DNA from: Micromonospora sp. Llam0
GTDB lineage: Bacteria; Actinomycetota; Actinomycetes; Mycobacteriales; Micromonosporaceae
Reading direction: 5' to 3'
Length of the DNA: 64,000 nucleotides
Assembly (NCBI RefSeq): GCF_003751085.1
Contig: NZ_RJJY01000001.1
Span: forward strand, 4,960,001 to 5,024,000
Both the position numbers and the translations under genes were made by a program. Every line of letters begins with the position of its first letter. Within the stretch, counting starts at the first letter, position 1. The notes beneath the pieces are model-generated. The model was not told where the DNA came from. It worked only from the letters and a program-made list of their open reading frames with translations, and ran no database searches. Of this stretch, positions 49,111 to 57,186 are shown piece by piece.

Positions 49111-49986
49111 GTGAGCCGAAGGGCCTGGATCGAGCTCATCCTCCTCGCAGCCCTGTGGGGGGCGGTCTACCCGTTGATCGACGTTGCGCTACGCGAGCTG
49201 TCACCCGCTGTCGTTGTCCTCGGCCGAGTTCTGCTCGCTTGCGTCCTCTTGGTACCCTTAGCCCTCAGCAGCGGTGCACTAGCGGATATTTGGCGGCGAC
49301 CAAAACAAATTATTGAGACCATCCTAGTGCAGTCGACCATCCCGCTTCTACTACTGACGTACGGGCAGCAATACGTACCCTCGGGTATCGCAGGCATCCT
49401 GGTCGGAGCGCAGCCGTTGTTCGTTTCGATGCTCGCCTACCGGTATGCGCCAGACGAACGCCCGCAGGGATGGATGGGTGCGACTGGCGTTGCCATCGGA
49501 TTCGTTGGACTCATTTTGCTCTTCGGCGTCGACCTCCGCGGCGGCCGACTCGCCCTCCTAGGCGGTACTCTCGTACTGGTGGCCGCGCTATGTTACGCCG
49601 CCGGCGCGATCATGATCCACCGACGCCACGCGAACGCCCCACCGCTCGGCGTAGCCACCTCGGCAATGCTCGTCACGAGCACAGCAATGATTGCACCAGC
49701 CAGCTTGACGCTGCCTGTCCAACTACCTCAAACCAGCGTGCTGGCCGCTATGATGCTCCTCGGTATCGTCTGCACCGGCATGACCCTCGTACTGTTCTAC
49801 ACCCTGATCGCCCGCAACGGGCCAGCCCGAGCCGCGTTGGCGTTCTACCTGTCGCCCGCCTTTGCTGTCATTTTCGGGACCGTATTTCTCCGCGAACAAC
49901 TCACGCCCACGACCATCGTCGGCCTGGGTGCAATTATCACAGGCTGCCTTCTCGCAGCCCAACGAACCGATAAGTCGGCTGCATAG
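49111..49986 (+). CDS. EamA-family (DMT) transporter
   Basis: The 291-residue protein has ten membrane helices in two EamA repeats (for example AWIELILLAALWGAVYPLID in the first and VLAAMMLLGIVCTGMTLVLF in the second). The second repeat contains the ARNGPARAALAFYLSPAFAV signature. Members export amino acids, metabolites or drugs. The start is GTG 49111, 33 bp after the regulator stop, with no clear ribosome-binding site. A 9-bp terminator hairpin follows. Next to a regulator and a putative peptide cluster, export or resistance for the peptide is a reasonable guess. Confidence 0.9.
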   Translation: MSRRAWIELILLAALWGAVYPLIDVALRELSPAVVVLGRVLLACVLLVPLALSSGALADIWRRPKQIIETILVQSTIPLLLLTYGQQYVPSGIAGILVGAQPLFVSMLAYRYAPDERPQGWMGATGVAIGFVGLILLFGVDLRGGRLALLGGTLVLVAALCYAAGAIMIHRRHANAPPLGVATSAMLVTSTAMIAPASLTLPVQLPQTSVLAAMMLLGIVCTGMTLVLFYTLIARNGPARAALAFYLSPAFAVIFGTVFLREQLTPTTIVGLGAIITGCLLAAQRTDKSAA

Positions 49987-50000
49987 CCGTAAGCGCAAAC

Positions 50001-50027
50001 GCGACTCCCCACCTTCCAGGGAGTCGC
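50001..50027 (+). terminator. 9-bp hairpin after the EamA gene
   Basis: GCGACTCCC (50001-50009) and GGGAGTCGC (50019-50027) flank a 9-nt loop, 14 bp after the EamA stop codon. It separates the regulator/transporter unit from the peptide gene. Confidence 0.75.
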
Positions 50028-50093
50028 ACCGACGGCGCCGGAACACTTGGCGGGGTCGACCTCCCTCCGTCGATGGGCTACGCTGGATATCGA

Positions 50094-50122
50094 TTGACTT
50101 CACTCTAAGTTGAGCATGGTAC
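50094..50122 (+). promoter_or_regulatory. Possible promoter of the peptide gene
   Basis: TTGACT at 50094-50099 is a good -35 match and lies 32 bp before the peptide's ribosome-binding site and 60 bp before its start. The segment 17 bp downstream (TGGTAC) is a poor -10, so the assignment is weak, but this is the only intergenic region where the peptide transcript can begin. Confidence 0.25.
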
Positions 50123-50153
50123 CTTTCGTAGCGGGGAGGAGGTGAATCTCACG

Positions 50154-50300
50154 ATGCGCATGTCACAATCACTGTCACTGGTGGACAAAATCTTCGACGG
50201 CCCAGAGACACTAGTGGTGCCATCAGTTGCTTCTCGACAGAAGTACAAGAAGAAGAGGGGCAGTTCGGACACGCACAAGACTAAGGACGTATTCGAGTAG
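50154..50300 (+). CDS. 48-residue candidate RiPP precursor peptide
   Basis: This small gene was read by hand. It begins at ATG 50154, eight bases after a strong GGGAGGAGGTGA site, and ends at TAG 50298-50300. The product has an acidic/hydrophobic N-terminal half (SLSLVDKIFDGPETLVV, a plausible leader) and a very basic C-terminal half, SRQKYKKKRGSSDTHKTK, ending DVFE. It has no signal peptide. A perfect 17-bp stem-loop follows, then an asparagine-synthetase-like gene, as in macrolactam-forming RiPP clusters. Candidate Asp/Glu acceptors are D39, D45 and E48. The spacing does not fit a classical lasso ring, so the product class is open. Confidence 0.6.
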   Translation: MRMSQSLSLVDKIFDGPETLVVPSVASRQKYKKKRGSSDTHKTKDVFE

Positions 50301-50307
50301 GACGACC

Positions 50308-50350
50308 GTGAACGTCGGCCAGAATTGCAGCACTTCTGGCCGACGTTCAC
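50308..50350 (+). promoter_or_regulatory. Perfect 17-bp stem-loop between peptide and cyclase genes
   Basis: GTGAACGTCGGCCAGAA (50308-50324) is the exact complement of 50334-50350, with a 9-nt loop. It begins seven bases after the peptide stop and ends nine bases before the first possible cyclase start. It has no U-tract and may act as a partial terminator or RNA-stabilising element, giving more peptide than enzyme mRNA. Confidence 0.85.
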
Positions 50351-50374
50351 CCTGAAGAGATGGAGAAGCCCTCC

Positions 50375-51970
50375 ATGATTCGATTCCGCGTAAGTGAAAA
50401 TCCCACCAAGCGGTGGGTCTGGACCAGCTCCAGACGCTGGGAATTTGAAGATGACTGGATCGAACCGATAACCCATCCAGCATTAGAATCAACTCTCATC
50501 ACCGAAGGGGTGCGGGCTGCTGTCATCGTCCGTGAACGCAGCGCCAACGTCGATGTAACCTACCCCTGGGCCGGACCAAGTCGAACTGTAGAAGTAAGCC
50601 CGGAAGACTACGATGCAGTTCTGGATGACGCCAAGCATTGGCATCTCGATCGCTTCATCTTGGAAATTAGCCCAGACCAGGGCGTACGCGCTTCGTCCGG
50701 CGTGTATAACGTAGCGCCAGTCTACCTCACGGCAACCGATCACACTCTCACCGGCTCATGGGATCTGACCGACCTGGCGCGAGGATGCACTCCAGAGGAT
50801 GTAATACGCTACATGGTTGCGCGAACACTGAGCTACTTCCAACGATACTCGAATAGAACCCACTTTCGACACATCTTTCATCTGACTGAACGCTCGACCG
50901 CCTATCTGCAAAACGGCGACTTTCGGATAGAGTATCCCGATGACGCCCGGCATGCGGAGCCTCGACTAATACGCGAGGGAGCCGACGTTGTCGACGGCTT
51001 GACCGTACTACTCGAGTCCATCATCCAAGAAAGGGTTTTGGAACCTGCGATATGCGGGTTGACTCTGTCCGGCGGAATGGATTCAGCTAACGTCGCACTG
51101 ACACTAGGCAGGCTTCATCCAGGGGCCATCGCTGGATCCGCTATCCTTGTCGCCGGCGCCGCCGGAGAGCAGCAGCGCCGGCGGCGCCGCGAACTGGCAA
51201 GACTTGCGCATCTCAAATCTGACATCACTACCCCGGCGATGAAACTTCCACCATTGTCTGCGGGGAGCGCAATCCTAGCCGGCAACAGTCTAGATTTTGA
51301 CGAAGAAGGTTTTGCCGAGGCAGTCGGACACCTGATCGACCTTATGGTTGATGAGGGTATCAAAGTGTCCTTCGGTGGTACGGGCGGTGACGAGATGCTG
51401 GCACTGCCACCCGAAGAACGAGATTTTTCTGGCGACTTAGAGGACCTAACTCTGCCTGTCTGGCTAACTGCGACTGCACGCGATGAGCTGCTTTCCGCAG
51501 AGTCAGATATAGCCCCCGCAGCCGTCATCAACGAGGTAACCTTGGCCGGCTTTGCCTGTCACAATCCTCTCTACATCCAGCGCGGCGTCTGGCCCGTGGA
51601 ACCACTGGCATCACCAGCCGCAATACGGTTCGGCGAATGGCTTCCACCAGAATGGCGGCGGCGAAAGCGAATCTTTCGGGATCGACTTAATCGGGCCGGC
51701 GCGTCTAATGAAGTGGTGAATCCCCGACTATCAGAGAACCTCGGAGGACTCATGAACCTTGGGGTATACCGGAACTGCCTTCCCCTGCTAAGCCGGTTCC
51801 TGCGCACGGACCTCCTTCTTGGACAGTTGGGCGTCGTCAACGTCGACCGGCTTCGTCTCGCTATGGAGCAGGCAAGCCGCAGCGGAGAGCACCAGGTTGA
51901 CTATCGGCTCTACCCAGTGGTAGCAACAGAGGTGCGTCTGCGGCACTTGGCTGGATTGATGACTATATAG
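50375..51970 (+). CDS. Asparagine-synthetase-like amide ligase (macrolactam/lasso cyclase homologue)
   Basis: The 531-residue protein has an N-terminal glutaminase-like region without the Cys nucleophile (MIRFRVSENPTKRW), and a C-terminal synthetase domain with the ATP PP-loop LTLSGGMDSANVAL (about residue 232) and VSFGGTGGDEMLAL (about 330). This is the layout of lasso-peptide C proteins and related peptide macrolactam cyclases, which adenylate a side-chain carboxylate. GGAGAAG precedes the ATG at 50375; ATG 50360 is an alternative. GC and codon use are well below the flanks. The gene follows a peptide ORF and a stem-loop. No separate leader-binding or leader-peptidase gene is present. Confidence 0.82.
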   Translation: MIRFRVSENPTKRWVWTSSRRWEFEDDWIEPITHPALESTLITEGVRAAVIVRERSANVDVTYPWAGPSRTVEVSPEDYDAVLDDAKHWHLDRFILEISPDQGVRASSGVYNVAPVYLTATDHTLTGSWDLTDLARGCTPEDVIRYMVARTLSYFQRYSNRTHFRHIFHLTERSTAYLQNGDFRIEYPDDARHAEPRLIREGADVVDGLTVLLESIIQERVLEPAICGLTLSGGMDSANVALTLGRLHPGAIAGSAILVAGAAGEQQRRRRRELARLAHLKSDITTPAMKLPPLSAGSAILAGNSLDFDEEGFAEAVGHLIDLMVDEGIKVSFGGTGGDEMLALPPEERDFSGDLEDLTLPVWLTATARDELLSAESDIAPAAVINEVTLAGFACHNPLYIQRGVWPVEPLASPAAIRFGEWLPPEWRRRKRIFRDRLNRAGASNEVVNPRLSENLGGLMNLGVYRNCLPLLSRFLRTDLLLGQLGVVNVDRLRLAMEQASRSGEHQVDYRLYPVVATEVRLRHLAGLMTI

Positions 51971-52346
51971 CAAGATCAACGACGATCTGCGCACCAGCCG
52001 CAGCGCACCGCAGCAGATGTTACGGGAATGCGTGTGAGGGAGTCAGCGCGCCAAGCCGGAGCATGTAGCGAACGTTTGCAGCCGACCGTGTCGGCGAACT
52101 ACCTGGGCCTGACCAGTCGCGTTCGCGCCGACCCTTCCGTAGCTGGACCGTGACGGACGGTGGCGTGAGCGCGGGTGGGCGCCATAGCTGTCGACCGTAG
52201 GACTACAGACGGTTGTGCTGCCCCGCAAGCCGGAGCAGGGTGGAGTCGCCGACGCGCCGGCTTGCCACTCGATCCTCTGCCAGCCGGGAGCTAGGGTCAG
52301 GAAGGCCCGCGCAGGGGTCGTTTGGGACGTGGATTGAGGGGGACTG
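51971..52346. other. 376-bp intergenic region before dnaE
   Basis: No convincing gene was seen. AAGCCGGAGCA occurs twice, near 52054 and again near 52229, and an inverted CGCCGGCTTG lies near 52254. It probably contains a promoter for the dnaE-DUF6300 unit, because the gap is much larger than elsewhere in the island, and it ends in GAGGGGGA, the dnaE ribosome-binding site. Confidence 0.45.
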
Positions 52347-55300
52347 GTGGCCGAGCAGTTTGTCCATCTTCATGTGCATTCCGAGTACTCGATGCTCGAT
52401 GGAGCTGCACGGCTGAAGGAGCTGTTAGCAGAGGCACAGCGACTGGAGATGCCGGCGGTGGCGGTCACCGACCACGGCAACATGCACGGCGCGTACGACT
52501 TCTTTCACCAAGCCAAGGCGACGGGTATCACCCCGGTCATCGGGGTTGAGGCGTACGTGGCGCCTGAGTCCCGGTTCCACAAGCAGCGGGTGCGGTGGGG
52601 ACGGCCAGAACAGAAGAGCGACGACGTCTCTGGCGGTGGTGCGATCACCCACATGACCATGTGGGCGAGGAACATGACCGGACTACACAACCTCTTCCGC
52701 CTGAATTCGCGTGCTTCCATCGAGGGGCACTACGTCAAGTGGCCACGGATGGACCAGGATCTGATCGCAGAACATGCCGAGGGGATCATGGCGACCACCG
52801 GTTGCCCTTCCGGCTCAGTACAAACCAGGATCCGGCTCGGCCAATTCGACGAAGCAATCAAAGTCGCCGGCGCTTACCAGGACATATTCGGCAAGGACAA
52901 CTTCTTCCTCGAGTTGATGGACCATGGACTAGACATCGAACGCCGAGTTCGCGACGACCTCCTAGAGATCGGCAAGCGGCTCGGTATCCCTCCGCTGGTC
53001 ACCAATGATCTTCATTACACGAAGGCGTCGCAGGCCGAGGCGCACGATGCGCTGCTGGCCGTACAGACGGGTAGTCGGCTCGATGACCCGAAGCGGTTCC
53101 GCTTCGAGGGGGGCGGCTACTATGTCAAGACTGCCGAGGAGATGTATGCTGTCGACTCGTCCGACATCTGGGCGCAAGGCTGCCGCAACACACTACTGGT
53201 GGCCGAAAAGGTCGATCCGACCGGCATGTTCGAGTTCTACAATCTGGCCCCGAAGTTCCCAGTGCCGGAGGGCGAGACGCTCGAGTCATGGTTCCGCAAG
53301 GAGGTCTGGGCGGGCATGGACCGCCGCTGGCCAACTGGGTATGACGAACGACGGCGCGCCCAGGCCGAGTATGAGCTTAACATCATCCTTCAGATGGGAT
53401 TCCCGGCCTACTTCCTTGTCGTCGCCGACTTCATCGTATGGGCAAAGAACCAGGGAATCCGGGTAGGGCCTGGTCGTGGTTCTGCGGCCGGTAGCATCGT
53501 GGCCTACGCGCTCGGCATCACGGACCTAGATCCGATCCAGCACGGCCTCATTTTTGAACGCTTCCTAAATCCCGAACGCGTGCAGATGCCCGACGTCGAC
53601 ATCGACTTCGACGACCGCCGCCGCAGCGAGGTGATCCGATACGTCACCGAGAAATGGGGCGACGACAAGGTCGCCCAGATTGCTACCTTCGGCACAATCA
53701 AGGCCAAAGCTGCAATCAAGGATAGTTGCCGGGTCCTGGGATTTCCCTACGCTTTGGGCGACAAGATCAGCAAGGCGATGCCGCCCGCAGTGATGGGTAA
53801 GGATATTCCACTGTCCGGCATCTTCGATCCGAAGCACCCACGTCATGCCGAAGCTGCCGAGGTGCGCAGGCTTGTCGAGACGGAACCCGATGTCGCCCGC
53901 GTAATGGACGTCGCCAAGGGCATCGAGGGACTTGTGCGCCAACTCGGCGTACATGCCGCCGGTGTGATCATGTCCGCAGAGCCGCTGATCGATCACGTAC
54001 CCCTCGTTAGGCGTGATGCCGACGGTGCCATCATCACCCAGTTCGACTATCCGACCTGCGAGTCACTCGGCCTGCTGAAGATGGACTTCCTCGGCCTTCG
54101 CAACCTCACCATCATCGATGACGCGCTCCGTAACGTCGAAGCCACCACTGGGCAACAGATCGACCTGCTAAGTCTCCCCTTGGACGACAAGCCCACGTAC
54201 GAGCTACTTTCGCGCGGTGACACCCTAGGCGTGTTCCAGCTCGATGGCGGCGGAATGCGGCAACTGCTGCGGCTGATGAAGCCCGACAACTTCGAGGACA
54301 TCTCCGCGGCCTTGGCTCTCTACCGCCCCGGCCCAATGGGAGCCAACTCGCACACGAACTATGCGTTGCGGAAGAACGGACAGCAAGAGATCACTCCGAT
54401 CCATCCCGAACTGGCAGACGCCCTCGACGAAATCCTCGGCCCCACTTACGGCCTGATCATCTATCAGGAGCAGGTGCAGCGCGCCGCGCAGAAGCTCGCC
54501 GGATACAGCCTCGGCCGCGCCGACATGCTCCGCAAGGCTATGGGAAAAAAGAAGAAGGAGGTTCTAGACAAGGAGTTCATCCCCTTCCGGGATGGAATGC
54601 GCAGCAACAGATACTCTGACGAAGCCATCCAGACCCTGTGGGACATCCTCGTTCCATTCGCAGACTACGCCTTCAACAAAGCTCACACCGCATGCTATGG
54701 AATGATCTCCTACTGGACAGCATACCTGAAGGCCAACTATCCCGCCGAGTACATGGCCGCACTACTGACGTCCGTCGGCGACAAGAAGGAGACAATGGCC
54801 ATCTACCTGGCCGAGTGCCGGAGCATGGGCATCAGAATTCTCACGCCCGATGTCAACACATCAAAAGGTCCGTTCGCACCCGTCGAATCTGACATTCGGT
54901 TCGGCCTCAACGCAGTGCGCAACGTCGGAACGAACGTCGTCAACGCCATCGTCGAAGGTCGAAAGAAGAAGGGGCGCTACTCCTCCTTCGAGGACTTCCT
55001 GATCAAGGTAGACGCGACAGCATGCAACAAGCGAACGATCGAGTCTCTCATCAAGGCTGGCGCATTCGACGAGCTAGGTGACACACGACGCGACTTGCTC
55101 GACAACCATGAGGCGGCCATCGACGCGGTGATGGACTCCAAGCGCAAAGAGTCCATCGGCTGGATGGATCTCTTTGGTGAAATGAAGGAAGTAGGTGGAG
55201 CCGAAGGAATCGTTGGCTTCACGATGGCTCGCTCTGGCAAGGAGTGGCCGAAGAAGGAAAAGCTGGCGCTAGAACGCGACATGCTCGGACTGTATGTCTC

Positions 55301-55883
55301 CGACCACCCACTGGCAGGGGCTGAACGCATTCTTAAAGCGAACTGTGACCACATGATCACCGCAATCCTTGACGAGGAGACCGCAGATCGTAAGCCCGTT
55401 GTGCTCGCCGGACTCATCTCCGGCGTAACGAGAAAGATCACTGGGAAGGGCGCCTCCTGGGCAATCGTACAACTCGAAGACCTTACCGGTAGCATCGAGG
55501 TACTCTTCTTTCCCAAGAGCTACGAAATACTGGGACAGTATTTGATTGAAGACAGCGTCGTGAAGATCTCCGGGAACGTTAGCGTGCGTGACGGCGGTGT
55601 CAGCGTCTTCGCCCAAGACCTAGCGGTCCTCGACGTCTCGTCTATCACCGACGGCGGAGAGCCTCCGGTAATTTTGCGCACTCGACTGGACCGAATCAGT
55701 CCACAACTCGTCAACGAGTTGAAGGAAATTATCCTTGCCCACCCAGGCAAGGCGCCAATCCAGTTGAATCTTCAAAAACCTGGAGGAACTTTGCAGCTAG
55801 CCTTCCCAAACTTCCAAGTAAGCAATGATCTCAATTTTCGCTCTGAAATCAAGGTCCTCCTCGGCGCGGGAGGAATTGAATGA
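52347..55883 (+). CDS. dnaE: DNA polymerase III alpha subunit (DnaE), probably an extra copy
   Basis: The 1178-residue protein is a complete replicative-type C-family polymerase: PHP domain (FVHLHVHSEYSMLDGAA, TDHGNMHGAYDF), palm with catalytic aspartates in PDVDIDFDDRRRSE (about 415), fingers (FADYAFNKAHTACYGMISYW at about 770), then HhH, OB-fold (VVLAGLISGVTRKITG) and C-terminal domains. The GTG start follows GAGGGGGA. Its codon use is clearly lower in GC than surrounding genes, and its neighbours are not those I associate with the housekeeping dnaE1 (lspA/rluD side), so I infer a second, acquired copy. Its stop overlaps the next gene (ATGA). A role as insensitive target copy for the adjacent peptide is inference. 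Confidence 0.92.
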   Translation: MAEQFVHLHVHSEYSMLDGAARLKELLAEAQRLEMPAVAVTDHGNMHGAYDFFHQAKATGITPVIGVEAYVAPESRFHKQRVRWGRPEQKSDDVSGGGAITHMTMWARNMTGLHNLFRLNSRASIEGHYVKWPRMDQDLIAEHAEGIMATTGCPSGSVQTRIRLGQFDEAIKVAGAYQDIFGKDNFFLELMDHGLDIERRVRDDLLEIGKRLGIPPLVTNDLHYTKASQAEAHDALLAVQTGSRLDDPKRFRFEGGGYYVKTAEEMYAVDSSDIWAQGCRNTLLVAEKVDPTGMFEFYNLAPKFPVPEGETLESWFRKEVWAGMDRRWPTGYDERRRAQAEYELNIILQMGFPAYFLVVADFIVWAKNQGIRVGPGRGSAAGSIVAYALGITDLDPIQHGLIFERFLNPERVQMPDVDIDFDDRRRSEVIRYVTEKWGDDKVAQIATFGTIKAKAAIKDSCRVLGFPYALGDKISKAMPPAVMGKDIPLSGIFDPKHPRHAEAAEVRRLVETEPDVARVMDVAKGIEGLVRQLGVHAAGVIMSAEPLIDHVPLVRRDADGAIITQFDYPTCESLGLLKMDFLGLRNLTIIDDALRNVEATTGQQIDLLSLPLDDKPTYELLSRGDTLGVFQLDGGGMRQLLRLMKPDNFEDISAALALYRPGPMGANSHTNYALRKNGQQEITPIHPELADALDEILGPTYGLIIYQEQVQRAAQKLAGYSLGRADMLRKAMGKKKKEVLDKEFIPFRDGMRSNRYSDEAIQTLWDILVPFADYAFNKAHTACYGMISYWTAYLKANYPAEYMAALLTSVGDKKETMAIYLAECRSMGIRILTPDVNTSKGPFAPVESDIRFGLNAVRNVGTNVVNAIVEGRKKKGRYSSFEDFLIKVDATACNKRTIESLIKAGAFDELGDTRRDLLDNHEAAIDAVMDSKRKESIGWMDLFGEMKEVGGAEGIVGFTMARSGKEWPKKEKLALERDMLGLYVSDHPLAGAERILKANCDHMITAILDEETADRKPVVLAGLISGVTRKITGKGASWAIVQLEDLTGSIEVLFFPKSYEILGQYLIEDSVVKISGNVSVRDGGVSVFAQDLAVLDVSSITDGGEPPVILRTRLDRISPQLVNELKEIILAHPGKAPIQLNLQKPGGTLQLAFPNFQVSNDLNFRSEIKVLLGAGGIE

Positions 55884-56230
55884 GTTTGCCGAATTATCGT
55901 AGTAATGATTCACGGTCGCCCATCATTGTTGCCGACACTTCAAGTGCATGTCATCGCTGCTCTGGTGAACTTTATCTGACAGCCACAGTGCCGGATCCAG
56001 ATCTTCCGTGCAAGCGTATACTCACACTATGTCCATCTTGCGATGCGGAAAAGCCGGCAGCGCAGGGACTATTGGCTTTCATGGCAATCCACGGTCGAGT
56101 TGACGAAAGCACCTTCGGTCAGTTCGAGAAACTAGTTGTCGAATGGCTTGCGGCATCTAATCTTCAAGGCGTCGATGAACAGACTCTCGATCGAGACATT
56201 GAGGAATGGTTGCGCGACCGTGACTGGTGA
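55880..56230 (+). CDS. Small zinc-ribbon protein, DUF6300-like
   Basis: The 116-residue protein has a CHRCSGELYL motif, then a second LCPSCDAEKP pair, which form a C2-C2 zinc ribbon. The C-terminal half is helical and acidic (AAQGLLAFMAIHGRVDE; EEWLRDRDW). I recall the DUF6300 family as having this pattern, but the family's function is unknown. Its ATG overlaps the dnaE stop (ATGA), so it is translated with DnaE, which suggests that it modulates or accompanies the polymerase, or is a companion of the cluster. It closes the low-GC island. Confidence 0.75.
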   Translation: MSLPNYRSNDSRSPIIVADTSSACHRCSGELYLTATVPDPDLPCKRILTLCPSCDAEKPAAQGLLAFMAIHGRVDESTFGQFEKLVVEWLAASNLQGVDEQTLDRDIEEWLRDRDW

Positions 56231-56449
56231 TTAGCGAATGATGTGATCTAGCCAACTCTGGATAGGTATTTTAATTCGAGGTGGGTCAGGTGTGGCGGGG
56301 CAAGACTTGCCGCACGGTCTGGTAAGCCGACGCCTGCGACACCCGCCTGCCGGCGGCCGTGCCCACCTAATGTCAACGCGACCCAAGTAGGTTGATTGTC
56401 ACAGAAGTCGCGGTTGATCCTGTAGCCGTGACGAGGAAAGGACCTCGCG

Positions 56450-56899
56450 TTGGCGAACGAATACTGGCTATACAGCGAAGCCGAGGTGACCCGAGAACAG
56501 GTGCTCGCGCAGCTCGCGGGCCTGTTCGACGCCGAGCACACCGATTTCGGCCTGGGACGCGGCGAATCCCTCGCGGTGACGGCCTGGCCGGTCGACAGCG
56601 GGGAACGGATCGAGGTCGCCCGGGACGCCGGCGTCGCGGAGCCGAAGGTCGGCGCGCTGTTCCGGCTCCGCTCGGTCGACACCATCGAGACCGCCGATCG
56701 GGAGACCCGGGAGATTCTCGACGCCGTACTCGCCCTGCTCCGGGCGTACCCGGCGGACGCCGTGCTGCAGTTCGACACCGAGACCGTCCTGCGCCGCGCC
56801 GACGGGCAGGTCGTACTCAACAGCGACTGGCCGGGGTGGGCGGAGATTCCCACGCTGGCCGCCATCGTGGCCGGCTACCCGGCCCGCCCCCTGGACTGA
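56450..56899 (+). CDS. Hypothetical cytosolic protein (possibly SitI3-like)
   Basis: The 149-residue protein has NEYWLYSEAEVTREQVLAQL at the start and an acidic alpha/beta body (VLQFDTETVLRRADGQVVL). No membrane segment or signal is seen. The layout loosely recalls the SitI3 immunity-type family, but that is a weak match. The start is TTG 56450 after GAGGAAAGG, eight bases upstream. Base composition is back to the high-GC norm, marking the end of the island. No operon partner is seen. Confidence 0.6.
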   Translation: MANEYWLYSEAEVTREQVLAQLAGLFDAEHTDFGLGRGESLAVTAWPVDSGERIEVARDAGVAEPKVGALFRLRSVDTIETADRETREILDAVLALLRAYPADAVLQFDTETVLRRADGQVVLNSDWPGWAEIPTLAAIVAGYPARPLD

Positions 56900-56949
56900 C
56901 CGGCCCGGGCACTGGTCGAGCGATCGGGACCGGCGTTCGCCGCCGGTAA

Positions 56950-57105
56950 CGGCTACGGCCGGACTGCGACGGCGACGGCGACGACGACGACGGCGGCGTA
57001 CCGGACGAAATCGACCGGATCGTGGTTGCCCAGCGACTCGACGACCTGCGGGCGGCGGTCCTCAGTCTGGAACACGAGCTGCGGATCGACCGTGAACGCG
57101 AATAG
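56950..57105 (+). other. Possible C-terminal gene fragment
   Basis: A 51-codon open stretch ending at TAG 57103-57105 encodes GVPDEIDRIVVAQRLDDLRA and further helical residues, preceded by an Asp/Gly-rich tract. It has no start codon before a GTG at 57022. It may be a remnant or a very short peptide, and could equally be chance. Confidence 0.2.
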
Positions 57106-57186
57106 ATCCGTCGGGCAGGGGTAGGGCAACCCTGGACGGCGCCACGGACAACTGGACGTGACGCGGACGACCACCGGGGAGGCGAC

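Noticed and set aside
50154..50300. Calling the peptide a lasso peptide
   Set aside because: No position-1 residue and Asp/Glu spacing gives a normal lasso ring with a threadable tail, no YxxP leader motif is present, and no leader peptidase gene accompanies it.
52347..55883. Housekeeping dnaE1 assignment
   Set aside because: Not fully excluded, but GC/codon usage is below the flanks, and the neighbours (RiPP-like ligase, DUF6300) are not those expected for dnaE1.
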